Below are positions 27,152 to 36,496 of a stretch of DNA of 64,000 nt, in pieces. The stretch comes from CAWAQA01 sp963784065 (lineage in GTDB: Bacteria > Acidobacteriota > Vicinamibacteria > Vicinamibacterales > UBA2999): contig CAWAQA010000003.1 of NCBI GenBank assembly GCA_963784065.1, forward strand, positions 930,001-994,000. The letters are read 5' to 3'. Below the pieces are notes generated by a model. That model searched no databases. It was given only the letters and a program-made list of their open reading frames with translations, and was not told where the DNA came from. Every line of letters starts with the position of its first letter. The stretch's first letter is position 1. The position numbers and the translations under genes are program-made.

Positions 27152-27655
27152 TCAGTGTCTCACCCTGCGCGAACGGCGCCGCTCAACGAACCCGGGCAAC
27201 GACTCGATGATCGTGAAGGCAATCATCCCGACCGCGGCGTTCACGACGGCCTGGCTCGCGATGGCAGCCCATGGTGCAGGAAACGTCCGCAGCTCGAGCA
27301 GCACGTACAACCCCATGAACACCGCCGCGTGCAGCGCCGTGGCCCCCAGGAACATCACGAAACGCGGCAGTGCCGCGGTCACGATGAACTGCTGCCCGAT
27401 CACGCCGGCCGCGAACCCCACGATCGACTTCGCCAGCCCGCCGATGCCGATGACACCGCTCGACAGCGCATCCTGGATGATGCCCGCCACGCTGCCGGCC
27501 AACAGCCCGCTCACGGGCCCGGTCGTCAGCGCGACGTAGACGACGACGACGAGCACCAGATCGAGGGCGGCGGTGCCGCCAACGACGAATCGCGCCAGCG
27601 TCGTTTGCAACGCCAGCGCCAGAGCTATCGCGATCAGGACGCCTGCGGCTTTCAC
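27152..27655 (-). CDS. mreD: Rod-shape determining protein MreD
   Basis: Small inner-membrane subunit of the elongasome. 167 residues with five to six hydrophobic helices (for example AAGVLIAIALALALQTTLAR at the N-terminus and FVMFLGATALHAAVFMGLYV). Low sequence conservation is normal for MreD; position between mreC and mrdA is the stronger evidence. The ATG overlaps the mreC stop by four bases (27652-27655). Confidence 0.9.
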   Translation of the reverse strand: MKAAGVLIAIALALALQTTLARFVVGGTAALDLVLVVVVYVALTTGPVSGLLAGSVAGIIQDALSSGVIGIGGLAKSIVGFAAGVIGQQFIVTAALPRFVMFLGATALHAAVFMGLYVLLELRTFPAPWAAIASQAVVNAAVGMIAFTIIESLPGFVERRRSRRVRH

Positions 27656-28536
27656 TGCGCTCGCCCTTGCCGCTCGGGCTCCTGGTTCGCCGTTCCCGGT
27701 TCGAGGTTCTCGATGGCACCCGCCGGCGGCGTCAACACAACCAGCACCGACTCGAGCCCTGAGAAGTCCACTGCCGGTCTGACGATGATGCCGCTGAACT
27801 CGCCGGCACCCCGGTCGATGGATTCTATCTGACCAACGACAAAGCCCTTAGGGTAAATGCCGTCAATTCCTGAGGTGATGATGCGGTCGCCGACCTTCAC
27901 GTCGGCCGTTCCCGAGACGTAGTCCATCCGAAGCCGGTCCGTTCCCGTGCCGACGATGACCCCCTGGGCGCGCGAGCGCTCGACGAGGGCGCCGGCGGCC
28001 GCGTTGCGGTCGATGAGCAACTGAAGCTTGGAGGCCCGGCGGGTCGGCATGATGACCCGTCCGACGACACCGGATGGCGAAATGACGGCCATATCCGGGC
28101 GCAGCCCGTCGCCGGTCCCCTTGTCCAGGGTCATCGTCCGGAACTCGGCGCTGGCGCCCGCGCCGATGACGTTGGCCCCGGTCGTGTCCACTTCCAAGCT
28201 CGAGCGCAGGTCGAGAAGCTGTTGCAGCGATCGCGACTGCTGCGCCAGCGCTCGCTCCTGCTGCATCTGCACGCGGAGTTGCCCGACTTCCTGCTGGAGC
28301 CGCTCGTTCTCGCCGCGCACCTGCTGCAGGGCGAAGTAGTTCTCCCACGAGTCCTGCATGCCGCCGACGACCGACGTCGTGGCGCGCTGGACCTCGGCGA
28401 AGACGCCAAACGTCGCGGCCTCGAGCATCGGCACGCCGCGCCGGGTGTTCACCTGCGCGGAGATCAGGATCACGTGGCCGACCGTGATCGCCATGAAGAG
28501 CCAGCCGGTGCGCTGCCGGATATCGAGAGCTGCCAT
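27652..28536 (-). CDS. mreC: Rod-shape determining protein MreC
   Basis: Periplasmic scaffold of the elongation complex with one N-terminal membrane helix (WLFMAITVGHVILISAQ). About 294 residues from ATG 28536; the frame is open to 28581, but the extra residues come from the spacer repeat. After the helix comes a coiled-coil segment (QQVRGENERLQQEVGQLRVQ), then the beta-barrel domain with GVVGRVI, VDRNAAAGALVERSRAQGVI and VKVGDRIITSGIDGIYPKG, all typical of MreC. It follows mreB after 20 bp and is coupled to mreD. Confidence 0.93.
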   Translation of the reverse strand: MAALDIRQRTGWLFMAITVGHVILISAQVNTRRGVPMLEAATFGVFAEVQRATTSVVGGMQDSWENYFALQQVRGENERLQQEVGQLRVQMQQERALAQQSRSLQQLLDLRSSLEVDTTGANVIGAGASAEFRTMTLDKGTGDGLRPDMAVISPSGVVGRVIMPTRRASKLQLLIDRNAAAGALVERSRAQGVIVGTGTDRLRMDYVSGTADVKVGDRIITSGIDGIYPKGFVVGQIESIDRGAGEFSGIIVRPAVDFSGLESVLVVLTPPAGAIENLEPGTANQEPERQGRAQ

Positions 28537-28556
28537 ACCTACGAACGCCGCGCCTG

Positions 28557-29690
28557 TCACTGAGACAAGCCACGGAGACACGGAGGCACAGAGCAGCCAA
28601 CGACCCGCTCTCTGCGTCTCCGAGTCTCCGCTGTCCCGCTGACGGTGACATGCTGCCCCACTAATCGATCGAAATCTTCCGCAAGCAGGTTGAAGTCCGA
28701 GAGCATCTTGCCCGCGCCGAGCACCACCGACGACAGCGGATCCTCGGCCATGGCGAGCGGCAGACCGGTTTCCTCCCGCAGTCGCTTGTCCAGGTTCTTC
28801 AACAACGATCCGCCGCCGGTGAGCACGATCCCCCGATCGACGATGTCCGCGGAAAGCTCCGGCGGCGTGCGCTCGAGCGCGACGCGTACCGCGTCCACGA
28901 TGACGTTGACCGTCTCGGCGAGCGCCTCGCGAATCTCTTCGTCCGTAATGGTGATCGTCTTGGGCACGCCCTCAATCAGGTGCCGGCCCTTGATCTCCAT
29001 CGTCATCTTCTCTTCGAGCGGGAACGCGGAGCCGATCTCCATCTTGATCTGCTCGGCCGTGCGTTCGCCGATGAGGAGGTTGTAGGTCTTCTTGATGTAC
29101 TGGATGATCGCCTCATCCATTTCGTTGCCGGCGACGCGGACGGCCTTGCTGTAGACGATGCCGGCGAGCGAGATGACGGCGATGTCCGTCGTGCCGCCGC
29201 CGATGTCCACGATCATGTTGCCCGACGGCTCCGTGATCGGCATGCCGGCGCCAATCGCGGCGGCCATCGCTTCCTCGACCAGGTGCACTTCGCTCGCCTT
29301 GGCGCGGTAGGCGCTGTCCTTGACGGCGCGCTTCTCCACTTGCGTGATCTCGGACGGGACGCCGATGACGATGCGCGGCCGCACCCACACGTTGCGGTTG
29401 TGGGCCTTCTTGATGAAGTAGGTCAGCATCTTCTCGGTGACCTCGAAGTCGGCGATGACGCCGTCCTTCATCGGCTTGATCGCCACGATGTTGCCGGGCG
29501 TCCGGCCGAGCATCTCCTTGGCGTCCTTGCCGACCGCCTCGACCCGGCCGTTGATCTTGTTGATGGCGACGATCGAGGGCTCGTTGACGACGATGCCCTT
29601 CCCCCGCGCATAGACGCAGGTGTTGGCGGTGCCCAGGTCGATCGCAAGGTCGCTGGAGAACAGAGAGAAAAAAGAGCCGAAACCGGCCAA
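28557..29690 (-). CDS. mreB: Rod-shape determining actin homolog MreB, with repeat-derived C-terminal tail
   Basis: Cytoskeletal ATPase directing lateral wall growth. 377 residues, about 30 longer than usual. The MreB hallmarks are present: DLAIDLGTANTCVYARGKG, NKINGRVEAVGKDAKEMLGR, MIVDIGGGTTDIAVISL, and VLTGGGSLLKNLDKRLREET. The family normally ends shortly after LLAEDFDRLVGQHVTV; here the frame continues for about 25 residues (TAETRRRRERVVGCS and onward) that are encoded by a CGGAGACACGGAG-type inverted spacer repeat (about 28,560-28,645). The stop lies 20 bp before mreC. The tail may be tolerated read-through of an inserted repeat or the result of a base error that hid an earlier stop. 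Confidence 0.95.
   Translation of the reverse strand: MAGFGSFFSLFSSDLAIDLGTANTCVYARGKGIVVNEPSIVAINKINGRVEAVGKDAKEMLGRTPGNIVAIKPMKDGVIADFEVTEKMLTYFIKKAHNRNVWVRPRIVIGVPSEITQVEKRAVKDSAYRAKASEVHLVEEAMAAAIGAGMPITEPSGNMIVDIGGGTTDIAVISLAGIVYSKAVRVAGNEMDEAIIQYIKKTYNLLIGERTAEQIKMEIGSAFPLEEKMTMEIKGRHLIEGVPKTITITDEEIREALAETVNVIVDAVRVALERTPPELSADIVDRGIVLTGGGSLLKNLDKRLREETGLPLAMAEDPLSSVVLGAGKMLSDFNLLAEDFDRLVGQHVTVSGTAETRRRRERVVGCSVPPCLRGLSQ
28560..28645. repeat. Inverted CGGAGACACGGAG repeat within the 3' end of mreB
   Basis: CCACGGAGACACGGAGGCACAG (about 28569) is mirrored by CTCTGCGTCTCCGAGTCTCC (about 28611-28630). Same family as the spacer at 9573-9660. Here it is translated as the C-terminal tail of MreB. 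Confidence 0.65.
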
Positions 29691-29696
29691 TGTCGA

Positions 29697-30754
29697 TTAC
29701 TCCTGCGCTTCCGCTACGTGAATGCCGTTCTTGCCGCGTGCCTTGACCAGATACATCGCCTTGTCAGCCGCTCGTATTAATTCTTCGGCCGATCCAGCTA
29801 CATCCGGCAGGGTCGCCACGCCAATTGAGGCAGTTAAATGGACCGACAGACCGTCGCTCGAGAGGAACCGTCCAGCTCGCAGCCGTTCGCCGATGCGTTC
29901 GGCGACCGCCACGGCCCCCTCCCGGCCGGTGTCGGGGAGAATCAGCGAGAATTCGTCGCCGCCGAAACGCGCCACCACGTCCGTTTCCCGGGCGCAGCCG
30001 CGAATAACGGCGGCAGACTCCACGAGCGCCTTGCTGCCCGCGAGGTGGCCGTAGGTGTCGTTGACCTGCTTGAACCCGTCGAGGTCGAGGAACAGCAGAG
30101 AAACCGGCCGTCCGCTGCGCGACGCGCGCTTGGCCTCGCGGCGCAGCACCAGGTTGAGGTACCGCGAGTTGTACAGCCGGGTGAGGTCATCGGTGACGGA
30201 AAGCGCCTCGGCCTTTTGCAGCGCGAGAGCGTTGTCCAGGGCGATGGCCGCGGGCTCGAGGAGGCGACCGCAGCGAGAGCACGACTGATGGACCCGAGCG
30301 CCGGTGCCTCTGATGACGGCTCGGGATCGAGGCCCACCAGCGCCCCGACGGTGCGGTGGCGGCAGACGAGCGGAAAGGCCAGCGCCGTCCCGAGGGCGCC
30401 GTTCGCGGCCCGGCTGTCGCGAGCGAGGTCGGCGGCGAAGAACTCCGCTCCATTGCGCATCACCCAGTTGGCCGCGGCCCACAGCGACGGGCCAAGGCCC
30501 GGCGTCATCCCGTCGTCGGCCATGACCGACACCTGGCCGTTGATGTCGTGAGAAACGACGGCCCAGCATGGGGCCGGAATCCACTCCTGCGCCTGGCGCA
30601 CCAGCCAGACGGCGACCTTGTTCGGGTCGAGGCTGGCGTTCGCGTCGCGGACCGCATCGATAACGGCGTCCCGGCGCTCCACGCGTGCCCGTAGCGTCCG
30701 CAGACGGCCCTTCAGGCGGGCGGCGAAATCGGCTCGTCGTGTTCCGCGAACCAT
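29697..30754 (-). CDS. Diguanylate cyclase with N-terminal sensory (GAF-like) domain (apparent frameshift near 30258)
   Basis: Predicted synthesis of c-di-GMP from two GTP. From ATG 30754 the first frame gives a Lys/Arg-rich helix (ARLKGRLRTLRARVERRDAV) and a GAF-like domain (LDPNKVAVWLVRQAQEWIP to FPLVCRHRTVGALVGLD). Near 30258 the frame is off by one and resumes with LLEPAAIALDNALALQKAEA, then the GGDEF domain: LTRLYNSRYLN, FLDLDGFKQVNDTYGHLAGS, ARFGGDEFSLILP and a complete C-terminus (ADKAMYLVKARGKNG). The active-site GGDEF sequence is intact; an RxxD inhibitory site was not evident. Corrected length is about 352 residues. It ends six bases before mreB starts, on the same strand, so it may be cotranscribed with the rod-shape genes. 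Confidence 0.87.
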
Positions 30755-30965
30755 CGGGGGTGCGACGTCAGGCTCAGTGGAGATAGGTGTCACCACTCGC
30801 AGGGGCGGGGTGCATCGGACATGCCTCGGGGGAAGCTGCGCGGTCCTCGGAAACGTCTCAATATAGCACGATAAGTGGTTGCAGCCGCTGCATTTCGTGG
30901 CGTACGATTGGGGTTTCCGGCCCGGAAGCTGTAGCCCGGCGCCTGGAGTCACAAGGATTTCTATC

Positions 30966-32903
30966 ATGACGATGCTCGACCGGATGCGCCGGCACAGGGG
31001 ATGGCTCAAGTGGAGCCTCGGCCTGGTGGTGCTGACCTTCATCGCTTTTTACGCAACCGATTTCGTCGATACCCCGACCTCGACCATTGCCGGGACGGCC
31101 TCGCCCAACGAGGTCGTGGCCGAGATCCAGGGACGCCCGCTGACCGCAGGAGAGTTCCAGCGGCGGTATATGAGTCAGATGCAGCAGTACCAGACCGCGT
31201 ACGGGGGCAATGTCAACGAACAGTTGCTGCGCCAGCTGGGTATCGACCAGCAGATCCTGCAGCAGATGATCGACGAGCAGGCCGCGCTGGCCGAGGCCGA
31301 GCGCCAGGGGATCCGGGTCAGCGACGAGGAGCTCGCGCAACAGATCTTCTCCATCCCGGGGCTGCAGGAGAACGGCCGGTTCATCGGCGAGGCGCGCTAC
31401 GATCAGTTGCTCCGCAGCCAGCGGCCGCCGATGACGAAGGGCGATTTCGAGGCGAACCTCCGGCGCAGCATGATGATCGACAAGCTGCGCGCCGCCCTGA
31501 CCGACTGGATGGCGGTCGCCGAACCGGAGCTCGAGCGCGAGTACAAACTGCGCAACGAGAAGGTCAAGCTCCAGGTCGTGGCGCTCACCGCCGACCGCTT
31601 CCGCGATCAGGTGGCCGTCACCGACCAGGATGTCGAGGCGTACTTCAACCAGCGCCAGGCCGAGTACCGCATGGGCGAGCAGCGTAAGGTGAAGATGCTG
31701 CTCATCGACCGCGATGCGGCGCGCGCGAAGGTGAACATCACGCCGGCCGAAGCCGAGACGTACTACAAGAACAACCTCCAGCAGTACACGACGCCGGAAC
31801 AGGTGCGCGCCAGTCACGTCCTGCTCAATACCGCGGGCAAGGACGAGGCGACGGTGCGGAAGCAGGCCGAGGAGATCCTGAAGCGGGCGCGGGCCGGCGA
31901 GGACTTCGCGGCGCTCGCGAAGCAGTACTCGGAGGATGAAGGCTCGAAGGTCAAGGGCGGCGACCTCGATTACTTCGCGCGCGGCCGGATGGTCCCGGAG
32001 TTCGAGACGGCGGCGTTCAACGCGAACCCGGGCGAGATCCCCGATCTCGTCAAGTCGCAGTTCGGGTTCCACATCATCAAGGTCGTGGACAAGCGGCCGG
32101 GCGCGACGACGCCGCTCGACGGCGTGCGCGCGCAGATCCAGGACACGCTCGCGTGGCAGCGCGTGGACCAGCAGATCGGCGCGCAGTCAGGACAGCTCGC
32201 GGACCGGATCAACAACCCGCCGGACCTCGACACGGTCGCCCGCGAGAACGGGCTGACGGTCGTCGAGTCGGGCTTCTTCCAGCGCGGCGACCCGATCCCG
32301 GGCCTCGGCGCGGCGCCAGCGGTCTCGGCGGGCGCGTTCACGATGGCGGACAACGCTGTGAGCGACGCGCTCAACACCCCGCGCGGCCCGGTGTTCATCA
32401 CCGTGTCGGGCAAGCGCGATCCGTACGTGCCGAAGCTGGACGAGGTGAAGGACCGCGTGCGCGAGGACCTGATCCGCTCGCGGGCGACCGAACTGAGCCG
32501 CCAGCGCGCGGGGCAGATCGCCGCGGCGCTGAAAGCGGCGGGCGGCAACTTCGCATCCGCCGCCAAGGCTCAGGGGCTCGAGGCGAAGGACACCGAGCTC
32601 GTGGCGCGCGAGTCGGCGCTGCCCGACGTCGGCGTCAGCCCCGAAGTCGACAAGGTCGTCTTCAACCTGCCCGCAGGCGGCGTGAGCGATCCGATCACCA
32701 CGAATGACGGCACGGTCATCGTGCGCGTGGTCGAGCGCGACGAGGTCACCCCGGAGGAGTTCCGCCCGGCCAAGGAAACGTTCCGCGGGGAACTGCTGAA
32801 CGAGCGCCGCAACCGCTTCTTCACCGCCTACATGAACAGGGCGAAGGAGAAGATGGCGATCGAGGTCAACAACGACGTCGTCCGCAAGGTGGTGGGCGCG
32901 TAA
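30966..32903 (+). CDS. Membrane-anchored peptidyl-prolyl cis-trans isomerase, PpiD/SurA type
   Basis: Periplasmic folding factor held by one N-terminal helix. From ATG 30966 it is 645 residues (MTMLDRMRRHRGWLKWSLGL begins the anchor). A SurA_N/PpiD_N helical region follows (QLGIDQQILQQMIDEQAALA), then a parvulin (PpiC) domain at about residues 277-378: VRASHVLLNT, FAALAKQYSEDEGSKVKGGD, GDLDYFARGRMVPEFE, SQFGFHIIKV. A second, weaker parvulin-like region lies nearer the C-terminus (TNDGTVIVRVVERDEVTPEE). The layout is that of PpiD. A perfect intrinsic terminator follows the gene, so it is transcribed alone or ends an operon. It is divergent from the GGDEF gene. Confidence 0.92.
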   Translation: MTMLDRMRRHRGWLKWSLGLVVLTFIAFYATDFVDTPTSTIAGTASPNEVVAEIQGRPLTAGEFQRRYMSQMQQYQTAYGGNVNEQLLRQLGIDQQILQQMIDEQAALAEAERQGIRVSDEELAQQIFSIPGLQENGRFIGEARYDQLLRSQRPPMTKGDFEANLRRSMMIDKLRAALTDWMAVAEPELEREYKLRNEKVKLQVVALTADRFRDQVAVTDQDVEAYFNQRQAEYRMGEQRKVKMLLIDRDAARAKVNITPAEAETYYKNNLQQYTTPEQVRASHVLLNTAGKDEATVRKQAEEILKRARAGEDFAALAKQYSEDEGSKVKGGDLDYFARGRMVPEFETAAFNANPGEIPDLVKSQFGFHIIKVVDKRPGATTPLDGVRAQIQDTLAWQRVDQQIGAQSGQLADRINNPPDLDTVARENGLTVVESGFFQRGDPIPGLGAAPAVSAGAFTMADNAVSDALNTPRGPVFITVSGKRDPYVPKLDEVKDRVREDLIRSRATELSRQRAGQIAAALKAAGGNFASAAKAQGLEAKDTELVARESALPDVGVSPEVDKVVFNLPAGGVSDPITTNDGTVIVRVVERDEVTPEEFRPAKETFRGELLNERRNRFFTAYMNRAKEKMAIEVNNDVVRKVVGA

Positions 32904-32952
32904 GAGCGGGCCCGGGCTTTGGGCTTTGGGCTTCGGGCTTCCGACGCTGTAG

Positions 32953-32982
32953 GGCGGGTCCTTTTGGACCCGCCTTTTTTTT
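32953..32982 (+). terminator. Intrinsic terminator of the PpiD-like gene
   Basis: Perfect nine-base stem GGCGGGTCC / GGACCCGCC with a TTTT loop followed by eight T residues. It begins 50 bp after the stop codon at 32903. This is the clearest Rho-independent terminator in the window. Confidence 0.93.
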
Positions 32983-33027
32983 GCGTGACGTCCAGGCATC
33001 ACCGCCCGAGACCAGCCTGAAGTCGTA

Positions 33028-33117
33028 GGGGCCGGCTTCAGCCGGCCCTTGTCATTCGTAGGGGCCGGCTAAGCCGGCCCTGTCGCCCGAAGCCCGGAGC
33101 CCGGAGCCCGGAGCCCT
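33028..33117. repeat. Two REP palindromes plus CCCGGAGC repeats
   Basis: GGGGCCGGCTTCAGCCGGCCC (about 33028-33048, 21 bases counting both ends) and GGGGCCGGCTAAGCCGGCCC (33061-33080) are palindromes, followed by AGCCCGGAGCCCGGAGC repeats up to the stop of the sppA-like gene. The spacer lies between convergent genes. Confidence 0.7.
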
Positions 33118-33118
33118 C

Positions 33119-34886
33119 TCAGCGCAGGAATCCTAACGGCATCAACGCGAGCGGCTCGCCGCGACGAAACAGGCGCGCGGGAGCGGTCAGTGCCGCGATG
33201 GCCTTCAGCTCCGCATCTCCGGTGAGCAGGCTCCAGGCGCTGAAGCCCGCCGTTCCGAACTGCGCCGTCAGCGCCTCGTAGATGCTGCGCCGCGCAGGAT
33301 AGAGCACCACCTCGACATCCTCCTCGGCCGGAATCTTTGCGCGCGCCTTGGCGATCTCGATCGCCTCGTTCAAGCCCCCGAGCTCGTCCACGAGCCCGTT
33401 CTGCCGCGCCTGCTGCCCGGTCCACACGCGACCCTGGGCCACGGCGTCGATCCGCTCGGGTGTGGTGCGGCGCGAGGCGGCCGCCTTCTCCACGAAGTTG
33501 TCGTAGAAGCCCTGCATGTAGTCGAGCACCTTCGCCCGCTGCTCGGGCGAGAACGGCTCGAACGGCGAGTTGACGGTCGCGTTCTTGCCCGCCTGCACCG
33601 TCTCGGTGCTGACGCCAAGCTTCTCCAGCGTGCCGCGCACGACGAACTTGCCCGTGAAGATCCCGATCGAGCCGGTCAGCGTGGCCGGCTGCGCGACGAT
33701 CACCTGACCCGGCATCGCGATGTAGTAGCCGCCCGATGCGGCAAGGTCGCCCATGGAGACGATCAGCGGCCGTGACGGCTTGGTGTCCCGCGTGATCATC
33801 AGCTCGCGCCAGATCACGTCGGACGCGATCGACGACCCGCCGGGGCTGTCGACCCGCAGCACGATCGCCTTGATGGAATCATCGTCACGCACGCGCCGGA
33901 TCTGCTCGACCACCGTGTCCGATCCGACGACGGTCCCGTTGACCGGGTCGAAGCCGCTCTTGCCGGACACGATCGTGCCGACGGCATACAGCACCGCGAT
34001 GCGCGACTGCGGGCTGAACCCCACCGAGCGTGGATCGACGCGCTGGTACTCGGTACCCTCGACCCGTCGCGCCGGCTCGGAGCCGGTACGCAGCTCCGGT
34101 ACGCGGTCATCGAGCTGGTCCTCGTAAGCGAGATCGTCCACCAGCCCTGCGCGCAGCGCATCCTCGGGCGAGAAAGGGCCCTGATCGATCAGCGCCCGCA
34201 CTTCGGCGGGCGTCTTCTTCCGTCCCATCGCGATGTCACGCACGAGCTGCTCGTACATGTCGCGGTTGAGCGACTCCGACATCTCGCGGTGCGCCGGTGT
34301 GAACGTGCGCTCGGTGAACGTGTTCACCGCCGTCTTGTACTCCCCGATGTGCACGAAGTCGGGAGAGGCGCCGATCTTGTCGAGGGTGCCGCGCAGGAAG
34401 ATCTCGTAGGACGCCACGCCGGTCAGGTCGAGCGGGCTGGTCGGCAGCAGGAACACGCGGTCGGCGGCGCTCGCCAGGTAGGTACTCGCGCTCGCCGCCA
34501 TACTCGAGGAAGGCAGTGACGCGTTTGCCCGATTCGCGGAAATCGAGCACCGCGTCGCGCAGCTCCTGCACCTTGCCCCAGAACGGCACGTCGAGCGTGG
34601 AAGGCATCAGCACGACGCTCCTGATGCGCGGGTCCCGTTTCGCGAGGCGCAGGCTCTCGACGAATCCGCGCACCGTCGCGGCGTCCCGCCCGATCAGCTG
34701 TCCGACGACGTCGTCGGGAACGATCTCGTGCAGCTCGCCGCCGGGCCGGAGCACGAGCGTGGCCTGCCCGGGCACCGACGGCCCGCGCGACAGCACGAGG
34801 TACATGAGCAGGATGCCGGCAACCGACACGAACACCGCCATCCCGATCAGAGTGAGGACGAGACCAACGCCTCGGCGAAGGGCCAC
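33119..34886 (-). CDS. sppA: Signal peptide peptidase SppA, 67K type (apparent frameshift near 34480)
   Basis: Membrane-bound serine protease that degrades cleaved signal peptides. The first frame (start 34886) has an N-terminal membrane helix (VGLVLTLIGMAVFVSVAGIL) and the start of the N-terminal S49 domain (SGKRVTAFLEYGGE). Near 34480 the frame changes and YLASAADRVFLLPTSPLDLT continues. The Lys of the catalytic dyad is in HIGEYKTAVNTF and the Ser in GDLAASGGYYIAMPG in the C-terminal domain, with SIGIFTGKF after it, so both halves of a full-length enzyme are present (about 589 residues). The long type with two S49 domains is usual in Gram-negative bacteria. It stands about 100 bp downstream of the amine oxidase gene. 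Confidence 0.9.
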
Positions 34887-34985
34887 AGGAACCTCCGTAA
34901 AAGGGGCTCCGGACTCCGCGCGCGGACTCCGGGACCCGAACTGCGGGTGCGGCCTCCCTGAAGACGGGAGCCGGACCCCGAAGCC

Positions 34986-36287
34986 CTATTGTGGCGGTTT
35001 TTCGATCAGTTCGTGCGCGGCTCTGAGGCCGGACTCAACCGCGCCATTCATGTAGCCCTGCCACTCTTCGCTGGTGTGCTCGCCGGCGAAGACGAGCCGG
35101 CCGGCGCGGCGTCGCAGCAGCGGGCGCCACGCCGGATCGAACCCGGGATCGAGATACGCGTAGCCTCCCCCGGCCCACGGATCGTCTTCCCAGGTGGCCA
35201 CGCGCATCGTCGTCACGGAGGCGCCGGACATGCCAAGCCAGCAGAGCTCGTCGAGCACGGAGTGGGCGGCCACATCAGCCCGGGCACGCAGGCGGCGGCT
35301 CGCGCAACCGCCGCCGAGGAACGTGAGCAGCGTACCGCGCCCATCGGCTCCGTCCCAGAACGCGCCGAGATCGGTATCGGTGGCAAACGCGCGTGCCTTT
35401 CGGCCGTCGAAGAGATCCCGCGGCGACTGGATCAGCACTTTCGTCGCGCATCCGTAGCGCAGCGCGGCGATTGCGCGCTGCTGATCGTCGGGCAGGGACG
35501 GACGAATGTCGACGCGCGCGAGCGCCGTGGCTGGCAGCGTCATCACCATGGCGTCGCCTTCGAGCTCCTGCGCGTGTCCGTGCTCGTCCTCGACGTGGGC
35601 GACCACGCGGTCGGTCGGATGCGAGATGGCGCGCAGGCGGTGCCGGAGCAGATGGCGCGCCGGGATGGACGCGACGAGCGCGTTCACGAGGCGATCGCTG
35701 CCGCCGGCGACGCGATACATCTCGGCCTGCGCGGGAGATCCGCCATCAGCCAGCTGCTCGACCAGCGGCAGCACGGAGAGGTCGTCCGGATCGGCCAGGA
35801 AGAACCCGCGGACGGCGTTCGCCATCGAGTGCAGCTCGCGCGACGCCTCGTGACGGCGAAGCCACTCGCGCAGGGAAATGGTTGCCATCTCGCGGACCGC
35901 GTCGGCGCTGGTGTTGCCGCGAGCGGACTTGTAGCGGCGAACGAGCGGATCCAGGCACTCCGACAGCGCTGCCCACGGCCGCGTCCGGCTGACGTGGTAC
36001 CGCCCATCGTTTCCGCGAAAGCGATGCGTGAAGCCCCCCGGCAGCACACGGACGAGCTCGAGGCCGAGCTCGCGCACGAGATCACGGATCGTCTGCTGAT
36101 CGGAATCGATGAACTCCCCGCCGAGCTCGCCGTGCTCGTCCTGTTCCAGACGGGCCGTCCAGACTCGCCCGCCGGGGCGATCCCTCGCGTCGAAGATGGT
36201 GACGGTGGCACCCGCTCGCGCCAACTCGCGCGCGGCACAGAGGCCGGCGAGCCCCGCTCCGGCTATCAGTACCTCATCGATGCTCAA
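34986..36287 (-). CDS. FAD-dependent amine oxidase / NAD(P)-binding flavoprotein
   Basis: 433 residues, flavin amine oxidase fold. N-terminal dinucleotide-binding motif VLIAGAGLAGLCAARELARA, followed by Glu/Asp-Ala-Arg (DARDRPGGRVWT), the GELGGEFID loop that contacts FAD, and the C-terminal FAD motif VFAGEHTSEEWQGYMNGAVE. The substrate-binding middle domain (residues about 100-330) has no recognisable specificity motif, so the amine substrate is unknown; monoamine or polyamine oxidation are both possible. No signal peptide is visible. It is divergent from the sugar-dehydrogenase-like gene; a 13-base inverted repeat TCGATGCTCAATG/CATTGAGCATCGA spans its 5' end (about 36277 and 36372). Confidence 0.87.
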   Translation of the reverse strand: MSIDEVLIAGAGLAGLCAARELARAGATVTIFDARDRPGGRVWTARLEQDEHGELGGEFIDSDQQTIRDLVRELGLELVRVLPGGFTHRFRGNDGRYHVSRTRPWAALSECLDPLVRRYKSARGNTSADAVREMATISLREWLRRHEASRELHSMANAVRGFFLADPDDLSVLPLVEQLADGGSPAQAEMYRVAGGSDRLVNALVASIPARHLLRHRLRAISHPTDRVVAHVEDEHGHAQELEGDAMVMTLPATALARVDIRPSLPDDQQRAIAALRYGCATKVLIQSPRDLFDGRKARAFATDTDLGAFWDGADGRGTLLTFLGGGCASRRLRARADVAAHSVLDELCWLGMSGASVTTMRVATWEDDPWAGGGYAYLDPGFDPAWRPLLRRRAGRLVFAGEHTSEEWQGYMNGAVESGLRAAHELIEKPPQ

Positions 36288-36427
36288 TGCTCAATGCGCA
36301 TGCTCAAAGTGTTCATTGCCCTAAGCCCATCATTCGGATGCACGCCGGCCCGAGGGAACTGCCGTTGCTGACATTGAGCATCGAGGACCTGCCCCTGGGA
36401 CTCTGTGCCTTCAACCCGAGTGCCACG

Positions 36428-36480
36428 TATAATCCGGCGATGGAGTGGGGTCCGACCCCAATGCAGAGGGGTCTGACCCC
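36428..36480 (+). promoter_or_regulatory. Possible promoter (TATAAT) with twin GGGGTCYGACCCC palindromes
   Basis: TATAAT at 36428-36433 is a consensus -10 box, without a clear -35. GGGGTCCGACCCC (36447-36459) and GGGGTCTGACCCC (36468-36480) follow, their centres 21 bp apart (two helix turns). They fall in the expected 5' untranslated region of the gene that starts at 36497, a position suited to a repressor operator or an mRNA hairpin. Confidence 0.45.
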
Positions 36481-36496
36481 CTGCGAGGACGCAAGT

